From Bacteroidota bacterium (lineage in GTDB: Bacteria; Bacteroidota; Bacteroidia; Chitinophagales; JADJOU01), in assembly GCA_016713645.1 (NCBI GenBank), contig JADJOU010000008.1, forward strand, positions 124,001 to 188,000: DNA of 64,000 bases, written 5' to 3'. The translations under genes were made by a program, and so were the position numbers. Under the pieces are notes generated by a model. The model had not been told where the DNA came from. It saw only the letters and a list, made by a program, of their open reading frames with translations, and did not search any database. Positions 57,109 through 64,000 of the stretch are shown here, one piece after another. Position 1 is the stretch's first letter, and each line of letters opens with the position of its first letter.

Positions 57109-59976
57109 TTAACTCAACAAAAACTCAAAATCTTCTTCTGTCATATGCTTGATGATGCTATCATTTTCGGAGATCAATTCATCTGAAATGGCTTCTTTTC
57201 TAGATTGAATTTGTAGAATTTTCTCTTCAATAGAATCTTTGCAAATCAATCGATACGCAAAGACTTTTTTTGTTTGTCCAATTCTATGAGTCCTATCTAT
57301 GGCTTGTCGCTCAATAGCAGTGTTCCACCATGGATCCATAAGGAATACATAGTCGGCAGCGGTAAGTGTTATTCCTGAATTTCCAGTTTGAATAGTCATT
57401 AGAAATACTCTTTCGAGACTGTCTTCTTTTTGAAATTTCTCCACCATATTCATCCGCTCTTTTAAATCGATATCGCCATCAAAATGGAAGAAGGGGATAT
57501 TGTTCTCTTGGAAGCGCTTGGCCAGATTATTCAGCGGCTGCTTAAATTGTGAGAAGATGAGCACTTTATTGGCCGATAGATTATTGCTTATTTCATCAAT
57601 AAGAAATTCTTCTTTCATGGATTCGATTGGCGTAGATTGATCTCCTTCGACAATGCTCGGACTGCTGCAGTATTGGCGGAGTTTCATTATGCCGTGCATG
57701 ACGGATAACTTGCTTTTGCTCAATCCCTCACTTTTAATTTGCAGAAATAGGGAAGATTTTATGGTGGATTTTAGTAAATCATAACCATCTCTTTGGCTTT
57801 GATTCATCTCAATGTATTGCACGATTTCAGTCTTAGCAGGGAGGTCTTTTTCAACTTGACTCTTTGTTCTTCTCAAAACAAAAAATTGAATATGGCGCTG
57901 CAACAATTCAATCTTATGTTTGTTCTTATCTCTATCAATGGGCGTTGCATATTCTCGTTTAAAGAATTCTGGATTGCCTAGATAGCCGGGCAAGAGATAA
58001 TTCAATTGTGCGTACAGATCAAAGGTATTATTGGTAATCGGTGTGCCACTTAAGGCAATTTTATTTTTTGCATGAATTTTATATACGGCTTGTGTAGTGA
58101 GGGCATGAATATTTTTAATTGCATGGCTCTCGTCAATCACGAAAGTATCCCAAGGAATGGTGCTGAATTTTTCAATATCGGCGCGCAGCGTGCCATAGGG
58201 AATGACAATGATTTGATATTCATTTTGGAATACGGCATTTAAGTTTCTACTAGCACCTCGATAAACAATAGATTTGGCTGAAGGCAAAAATTTGTTTAAC
58301 TCATTTTCCCAATTGTATACAAGCGAAGCTGGACAGGCGATGAGCATTTTTGCATCTGCTTGTTGATCAATTCTGCTGGCGAGAAAGGCAATCGTTTGAA
58401 TTGTTTTTCCAAGCCCCATATCATCTGATAAGCAAGCCCCAGCGCCAATTTCAGCGAGTAGTGACAACCATTCAAATCCTTTTTGTTGGTATGGTCGCAA
58501 GGTGGTTTGGAGCAAAGTAGATGTTTTATATGCTTGGCTCTCTTCGTCTTGATAGATGCGCAATTTTTCCCACCAGCTTGATTCAATAGCGAATTTGAAA
58601 GGCTGCAGTGAAGTTTGTTTGTGCTCGCTGAGCAATAGCCATTTAGCAATGGTCACCGCATCTTCTTGAATGAATCCATGTCGTAGGATTTGTTCATAAG
58701 AGGCTAACCATTCATCATCCAATACGCCAATAGAACCATCTCTAAGCGCAATGGTTTTTTCTTCTCTCCATATTGATTTTTGAAGGTCTTTTAATTTGAT
58801 TTGCTCTTTCCCAAAATAGCATTTTAAGGTGAATACGAGGGTATTGTCAATTTCTTTTATCTCACTGACGATAGACTCAATTTTATGATGGGAATATTTG
58901 AATTTTTTGAGAAAATCTAATCCAATGATTTCACAATCTTTGTCGAGCATCGATGTGTAGAAATGATAGAACCAGTTTTTTTTCTCTGCATCTGCATAAG
59001 AGAGAAAGAAACCGTGCATCTGCTGTCTAAAGTTTGGATGCTGTGCGCGCATGAATTGAAGAAACTCCTCTTCTATGGCTCGATTTCTCTTAATTGTGAA
59101 TAATTGGTCGTCAATTGTGACAGTATGTTCTTCTTTGTATGGCCCTTCGACTTGAACATCGCCATATTTCCACATGGGGCTCAGCATGAGGAACTCGCCA
59201 CTTTGAATCTCGCTGAGCAGGATACAATTGGTGGGCGGGATATCGATGATGGTCGATTGAATGAGGTTATTGGTATTTACTAGGTAATTTTGTTGTTCAA
59301 GTTTCTTGACTATTTGATTATTGAATTTGACAATATCATTTTCAATTGCTTTAAAGTCTATATTGTCGAGCCATTCTAGTGTTTGGTAATCAGCGTATTT
59401 CAACAGGAAATAATTATTTCCACTTCTCAAAAGAAAATGAAAGCGCTCGAAGTGTTCAAGCGGAATTTGTTCAAGCGGAAATTTAATATGGGTCTGTAAA
59501 TAATACGTTCCATCTTCTCTTATTAATAGCGAGAATTGAAGCTGAGATTGGGATTGGATAAAATTGCATGAACAGGTTAATTTCCGCTGAGTCTCTTGAT
59601 TGAGAATGGTATGTATTATCTTAAATTCTCCTAATGTAGAAAACAACTGGGGGAGCGATTCAGCGATATTTCTCAATGTAAATCGCTTGATGTATTTATC
59701 TATATCGGTGCCAAGCCGCTGTGCTTTGTGATTTTTGTTAGCTTCCGTTGCAAGTGATTGAATGCTTTCTGAGGTGAAATTTCTCCAAGCAGACGGAAAT
59801 TTCAATGCAAATCGTTTGGAAAAATCAGATAAATGGTGGTTGTTTAATTCATATAATTGGTAATCAGAAAACTTATTTTCTTTGACAACTAGAATTTTCA
59901 ACCAATCTTGAAGCGTATCGATTGAATGGGGATCGATATAGAGCGCAATTTTAGGTGGAATGGTTGATTTGGCCAT
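57109..59976 (-). CDS. SNF2-family DEAD/DEAH-box helicase
   Basis: 955 residues, intact. SWI2/SNF2 ATPase in the C-terminal half: motif I SDDMGLGKTIQT, motif Ia MLIACPASLVYNWENEL, motif II VIDESHAIKN, motif III ALSGTPITNN, motif V NSGITLTAADYVFLMDPWWN, motif VI AIDRTHRIGQTKKV. The N-terminal 450 residues are a Bacteroidota-type extension without zinc SWIM cysteines that I can see. Bacterial members are linked to transcription recycling or DNA remodelling (RapA-like). No defence or mobile gene is adjacent. Confidence 0.95.
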   Translation of the reverse strand: MAKSTIPPKIALYIDPHSIDTLQDWLKILVVKENKFSDYQLYELNNHHLSDFSKRFALKFPSAWRNFTSESIQSLATEANKNHKAQRLGTDIDKYIKRFTLRNIAESLPQLFSTLGEFKIIHTILNQETQRKLTCSCNFIQSQSQLQFSLLIREDGTYYLQTHIKFPLEQIPLEHFERFHFLLRSGNNYFLLKYADYQTLEWLDNIDFKAIENDIVKFNNQIVKKLEQQNYLVNTNNLIQSTIIDIPPTNCILLSEIQSGEFLMLSPMWKYGDVQVEGPYKEEHTVTIDDQLFTIKRNRAIEEEFLQFMRAQHPNFRQQMHGFFLSYADAEKKNWFYHFYTSMLDKDCEIIGLDFLKKFKYSHHKIESIVSEIKEIDNTLVFTLKCYFGKEQIKLKDLQKSIWREEKTIALRDGSIGVLDDEWLASYEQILRHGFIQEDAVTIAKWLLLSEHKQTSLQPFKFAIESSWWEKLRIYQDEESQAYKTSTLLQTTLRPYQQKGFEWLSLLAEIGAGACLSDDMGLGKTIQTIAFLASRIDQQADAKMLIACPASLVYNWENELNKFLPSAKSIVYRGASRNLNAVFQNEYQIIVIPYGTLRADIEKFSTIPWDTFVIDESHAIKNIHALTTQAVYKIHAKNKIALSGTPITNNTFDLYAQLNYLLPGYLGNPEFFKREYATPIDRDKNKHKIELLQRHIQFFVLRRTKSQVEKDLPAKTEIVQYIEMNQSQRDGYDLLKSTIKSSLFLQIKSEGLSKSKLSVMHGIMKLRQYCSSPSIVEGDQSTPIESMKEEFLIDEISNNLSANKVLIFSQFKQPLNNLAKRFQENNIPFFHFDGDIDLKERMNMVEKFQKEDSLERVFLMTIQTGNSGITLTAADYVFLMDPWWNTAIERQAIDRTHRIGQTKKVFAYRLICKDSIEEKILQIQSRKEAISDELISENDSIIKHMTEEDFEFLLS

Positions 59977-60047
59977 TGATGAATTCCTGGTTGATGCGAA
60001 TAAAGCAATAAATTTACTGTTTTTATCTTTGTATTTGGGAGATAGAA

Positions 60048-60548
60048 TTATTTGCAGAGTTCTTCAATCTCATCGAGATCGATATTCCGCCCAATGATAA
60101 CACCCTCTTTGTTGACAAGGATATTGTTGGGGATTTCCTCTATGTGATATTTAATAGCGCTCGGACTTTCCCAACCTTTTAATTCACAAATGTGGTTTGC
60201 CCATATCAAACCATCTTTCTCAATAGCTTGCTTCCATTTGTCAATGTCATTGTCTAAAGAGATAGAGAATATTTCAATGTTAGAATTGTTCTTTTTGTAA
60301 AATTCAACAAGGTCTGGATTCATTTTTCTGCAAGGCATGCACCACGAGGCCCAGAAGTCAATCAATATGAATTTGTCTTTTATATTAAAAAGAGCAATCT
60401 CTTTTCCTTCGGGATTTACACCTATAATGTTCTCTATTTTATATCCCCGCTCTTCCCCTTTTTCAACTTCAATGGTGGATAAAACGAAGTATGCACATAT
60501 AATGGCTAGGACAGTAATGAGTGAAATAATTTTCCAACGAGCATTCAT
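60048..60548 (-). CDS. TlpA/ResA-like membrane-anchored thioredoxin
   Basis: 166 residues with an N-terminal anchor (about 8-24) and an extracytoplasmic thioredoxin domain. Active site FWASWCMPCRKMNP (Cys 70, 73), cis-Pro loop EEIPNNILV. Reduces disulfides in the periplasm, for example during cytochrome c assembly. Lies 5 bases downstream of the GH25 lysozyme gene, so the two are likely cotranscribed. Confidence 0.93.
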   Translation of the reverse strand: MNARWKIISLITVLAIICAYFVLSTIEVEKGEERGYKIENIIGVNPEGKEIALFNIKDKFILIDFWASWCMPCRKMNPDLVEFYKKNNSNIEIFSISLDNDIDKWKQAIEKDGLIWANHICELKGWESPSAIKYHIEEIPNNILVNKEGVIIGRNIDLDEIEELCK

Positions 60549-60553
60549 AAGGA

Positions 60554-61345
60554 TTATTTGATGCGCAATTTATTCAATTGTTCTGTATTTCCATAGAAAC
60601 AATTTAAATCGACATAGGATTTAATTCCTTCAATGGACCCTTTTTCACTGTATTGCCAAAATTCCCATTTTGCTCCATCTTTGAGTATAGGTGGTGAGTA
60701 CTGATATGAGGCAATCCACAAAGTATAGTTTCTGAATTTATCAATTAAGTAATCATTGTAAAAAGATTCATAGGTATAAATGATTGGCCTAACTTTATAG
60801 TGATTTTCTAGGGCGATTAAGAATTTTTTTAAATCGCGAACGATGAGTGCCTTATTCACTCCATCGTCGTATTCAATATCGACGATAGGAGGCAAATCTC
60901 CTGGACTGAGATTAACTTGCCGCGTGAAATTTTCAAATTGTTCCGTCCATGGAATATGCGCTCTGTAGAAATGATAAGATCCTTTAACAATACTTGTTTT
61001 GCTACAATCTTCCCAATTATATACAAAGTTTTTGTCTCTTATTCGAGCGCCTTCTGTTGCCTTAATGATAGCGAAACTTATGCCATCTCTCTCAACGTCA
61101 TACCAATTAATCGTTCTTTGGTATTTTGACACATCGATGCCGTACACTTGATATTGACGCCATTTTGGGAAAAATAATGGTGGCTGTTTATACCATAGGT
61201 AGCCAATGATTATAATAGCGCACAATAGAAATACAGAGATGACAAAGACTATCGAATAAGCTAATTTTAATTTTTGGTTAATTTTATTAGCTAGTTTTTT
61301 TATTAAACTGGGGGACTTGTTCGATTTTGTATTTCTTTTTTTAAT
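60554..61345 (-). CDS. GH25 lysozyme with N-terminal membrane anchor; no canonical start codon
   Basis: Catalytic GH25 domain: VYGIDVSKYQ (Asp), AIIKATEGA, PPIVDIEYDDG (Asp, Glu) and WEFWQYSEKG. Muramidase cutting the peptidoglycan glycan chain. The only conventional in-frame start is TTG 61225, which lies inside the membrane helix. The frame is open further to 61345, where ATT is followed by a basic Lys-rich start (KKRNTKSNKSP) and a helix SIVFVISVFLLCAIIIIGYLW. I infer that the true start is this ATT or a miscalled ATG. It would give a 263-residue inner-membrane-anchored enzyme. A TATTTTTTTG, -7-like, lies just upstream. Confidence 0.82.
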   Translation of the reverse strand: MKKRNTKSNKSPSLIKKLANKINQKLKLAYSIVFVISVFLLCAIIIIGYLWYKQPPLFFPKWRQYQVYGIDVSKYQRTINWYDVERDGISFAIIKATEGARIRDKNFVYNWEDCSKTSIVKGSYHFYRAHIPWTEQFENFTRQVNLSPGDLPPIVDIEYDDGVNKALIVRDLKKFLIALENHYKVRPIIYTYESFYNDYLIDKFRNYTLWIASYQYSPPILKDGAKWEFWQYSEKGSIEGIKSYVDLNCFYGNTEQLNKLRIK

Positions 61346-61373
61346 AGGGGATGTTTTTTTGCAAAAAAATAGA

Positions 61374-63888
61374 CTATAAACTAATCAAGAAACTACCGAG
61401 TATTTTGAATCGCTGTACATCTGTTCGACCAGGCTGCGTTACTCTCCAAGAGAAATCAAAGCGCAAAAATTTGAGAATATTGTAGATGTTGAAACCTACC
61501 TCAGCATAAGTCTGGCTTGGTGCGTCTAGTCCCGATGGAAGACGCATAAAATTTCTATTGTTTTGTGAAATATCACCCCAAAGCACTTTGCCAGTAAATC
61601 CCTCTCTCCATTTTAATTTTTTTATCAAGGGGATTTTATTTAGAAAAAAACCATTGAACAAATGGTCTACCCAAACAGAAGCGTAAATATCAGATGCATA
61701 TTCAAAATTGTTTAACAATAGAAACCGGAAATCATCTCTCAATACAGTCGTATTGCCTGGATGAATTTCTAATTCGGTGAAAGGAACTGTTCCAAATATT
61801 TTACCCGCCATCGCTTGGTAGCGCGTAATACCAATAGCGGAAGGGTAATTGTGTTTTAGATGCGCTTTAAAGTGAATAAAAGAGTAGTCGGACTTTAAAA
61901 TTCCCTTGATACCAAATGTCGGAGTTAAGCTCAATTCTGGTTTGATTCCCTTTAATTTTCTTCTGTAGAAAGGTTGGTCAAAAACAGGTTGAGCGGGCGC
62001 CCAACGCACTTGAAATTGTAATTTAGACTCAGTTACTTCTGTTAACTCTGTTGAATCTCCATTCGCCTCTAATTTTGTAAAATGGAATCTATCTGAGCGG
62101 TAGATATTTTGTGAATAGAACCAAAAATTGGTGTGGATACCGTTGTTGTGCTCTTTCATATAGAGCACTTTGAATTCTGTCTTCTTCATCAAGCTAGAAG
62201 TGGCCGAAATGGGCAAACCTCCAATAGGCTTAGGCGTTTTGCTGAAAACAGAATTGAGGATATTGTCGTATGCAAGTACATCTTCTGTTTGACCGAAGAG
62301 GAAATAATCTTTACTTGTGGAAATACCAAATTGATGCCACTTGCCGGGCTTTCGCTTGAGATTGGTCAAAAATTCAACGCCATATTTGAACTCCTTATCT
62401 TTTGTACCATAGGCGAAATATGGGTAGATCATATATTGTTTGCTGAACTCTTCCGTCGATCGCGCGCCAAATTTAAGTCGCACTCCTTCAATATCATTCC
62501 AACTGACCATTTGATAGAATCTTCCAATCTCCCAATTGACCCATTTAATTGGAAAGAAACCAGAAGAGGCTACTCGTGCGATATAGGCGAAATTTTTGTA
62601 TGCACGCGTTTTCATGACTGAATCTACCCCGACATAAATATTTTTCTCTGTTTTGGAGAGGGAATCTAGTCGATGGCTATTCCAGAAGGCATCATCTTTT
62701 TTATTGTATCCTATATCTTTTTGCACTTTGTCGCCATTAAATACCTCATCATCAATTGGCGCGTTGATTTTAATATCCTTGCGAATATTGGTTAATTTAA
62801 ACCTCAAATTAAATATCTTCTTCGACTTTTTACTCAATGCCAAAGACAAATCTCTAGCGTCTTTATTCATTACCCATTGGTTTTGAATATAATCAAAAGT
62901 CTGTGTTATATCAAAGCGTTTGACGAAATTGATATTGGCTCTTTTGTCAACACCGAGGTTCATTTCTTTGATTGCCCATGATCCTTCTTCTACAACGAAT
63001 TTTCCAGTGAATCCAAAATCCTCTTTGCTTCGCGGCGCAAAAATCATTTTATAATTCATTCGATCACCTACTTTAAAACTATCTTCAACATAGTATCTGT
63101 AAAGGATTAAGCCCGAACTCGAGACGGGGTTCATAAATGTTCGATTTTGAATAATGATATCATTGGCATAAACATCTATATCATCAAATGAATAGCCTAA
63201 GAGATCACTCACACTTTCGAAAGGTAGGAGTTCCGTTATTTTATCGCCATCAATGATTTTTTTTGTTCGAGTGGGATCTTTCGCCAAGTAGTTTCTAGAA
63301 TAGGTCTCTTTGAAATAAATCGGAAAGTAAACCTCTCCCGCTTCAGTAGTATCTTTGTTTTCGAGCAAATAGGCGAAAGGTTTTAACAATGGATTGTTTC
63401 TCACTTGGCTATCGATATTTGCCACATCCATCTCTAATTTTGAATACTCATTGTATTGATAAGTATTGAATTTTTTAGGGCGATTGAATTCTTTGTGTGC
63501 GACAACATTTCTGAAGATGCGAATAGCAATGGTATCCTTCGGAAGTTTATTTCTTCGCCCCTTGACTTTCACATCTTTTTTTAGAATTGCAGAGGTCGAC
63601 AAGTAAACATTATAGGTGCCGCTTTCTCCTGGTTTGATTTTAATTTCCTTGGTTTCAAAACCCATTGAAGAGAAAAACACAGAAGACTCTTTATTTGGCG
63701 AACTCAATTTGTATTTACCATATCCGTCAGACTTCCCTCCAATCTTCTTATCCTTGAAATAGACATTGATAAAAGGAAGTGGCTCCTTGGTTTTTTCGTC
63801 AAATACTTTTTCCTGTAAACCGATGTTCCTTGTGCAAAAAAGCATTAATAAACAATAGGAAAAGTGAGAAGAAGAAGGATTTAAACAT
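61374..63888 (-). CDS. DUF5686/carboxypeptidase-regulatory-domain outer-membrane protein; N-terminal frameshifts
   Basis: A carboxypeptidase-regulatory-like domain opens it (VFDEKTKEPLPFINVYF), followed by the DUF5686 region with KDTIAIRIFRNVVAHKEFNRPKKF and a C-terminal beta-barrel of some 400 residues ending in Leu. The natural signal peptide starts at ATG 63888 (MFKSFFFSLFLLFINAF). From there to VFDEK the frame shifts, at the A6 run 63836-63841 and again near 63805-63816. Hence the first 30 residues lie in another frame. About 830 residues; a TonB-independent outer-membrane protein of unknown role, widespread in Bacteroidota. Confidence 0.9.
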
Positions 63889-63971
63889 GTTTGGTTTTGG
63901 GAATAAAGCAACAAATGTAAAATATTAGTTTTGTAATGAATTTTAAAGTCAAAGAGAAAGGGTTTTTCCCT

Positions 63972-63979
63972 TATTTTTG
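63972..63979 (+). promoter_or_regulatory. Predicted -7 element for the gene at the right edge
   Basis: TATTTTTG, exact consensus, 15 bases before the ATG at 63995. Divergent from the DUF5686 gene. Confidence 0.4.
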
Positions 63980-63994
63980 CAAAAAAAATAATTT

Positions 63995-64000
63995 ATGACG
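63995..64000 (+). CDS. Start of an unknown gene cut by the window edge
   Basis: Only ATG ACG (Met-Thr) is visible, 15 bases after a consensus -7 element. No product can be named. Confidence 0.3.

Noticed and set aside
60024..60031. Plus-strand TATCTTTG between the TlpA-like and SNF2 genes as a promoter.
   Set aside because: Both neighbouring genes are on the minus strand and no plus-strand gene follows. A match to an 8-base degenerate motif is expected by chance.

Overview
The window looks like chromosomal DNA of a free-living member of the Bacteroidota. The sequence is AT-rich. Promoters recur as TAnnTTTG -7 elements, sometimes with TTTG about 20 bases upstream. Five predicted cell-surface proteins end in type IX secretion (T9SS) type A sorting domains. 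Typical Bacteroidota families are present: DUF5686, PorT-like beta-barrels, GtrA, TIGR02757 and DUF4956. A clade II-type nosZ suggests facultative N2O respiration. No rRNA, tRNA, CRISPR array, prophage or insertion sequence was seen.

Layout. 1-4.0 kb: nos operon start (cytochrome c, nosZ, running off the left edge), a divergent Rrf2 regulator, a universal stress protein and a hypothetical protein. 4.1-11.0 kb: a DUF4956 / lamin-tail T9SS protein / HlyD / TolC operon, divergent from a MacAB-like adaptor-permease-ATPase operon. 11.0-13.3 kb: sulfur and thiol genes (rhodanese-thioredoxin fusion, thioredoxin, OsmC, two rhodaneses in all, two small membrane proteins). 13.3-18.1 kb: SOUL protein, homoserine dehydrogenase behind a SAM-I riboswitch and terminator, and two L,D-transpeptidases. 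18.3-21.2 kb: degenerate tyrosine recombinase, rbfA, TIGR02757, SCO. 21.2-21.5 kb: an orphan promoter-terminator unit. 21.7-30.5 kb: secreted S8 protease, M29 aminopeptidase, GtrA, rsmG-folD, Rieske protein, arginine deiminase. 30.9-38.4 kb: a giant beta-helix T9SS protein. 38.5-49.7 kb: methyltransferase, rnhB, rpsF-rpsR-rplI, uvrA, ECF sigma factor, peptide-binding lipoprotein, lptB, asnB. 49.8-57.1 kb: surface proteins (vWA, beta-barrel, beta-helix, seven-repeat protein). 57.1-63.9 kb: SNF2 helicase, TlpA-like thioredoxin, GH25 lysozyme, DUF5686 protein.

A dominant property of the sequence is a scatter of about a dozen apparent single-base indels, mostly in short homopolymers, plus one in-frame stop. 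They break housekeeping and accessory genes alike (nosZ, rbfA, arginine deiminase, sigma factor, S8 protease and others). I read these as sequence errors rather than pseudogenes, and I annotate each broken gene as one locus with the break marked.

The best candidate for an under-described system is the DUF4956-LTD-HlyD-TolC operon with its divergent ABC partner. Also notable are an FNR-like box placed as a class II activator site in the nos promoter, a G10 tract near the start of the giant surface gene, the seven-repeat DxDPG protein, and a short promoter-terminator unit that may encode a small RNA or a 30-residue peptide.
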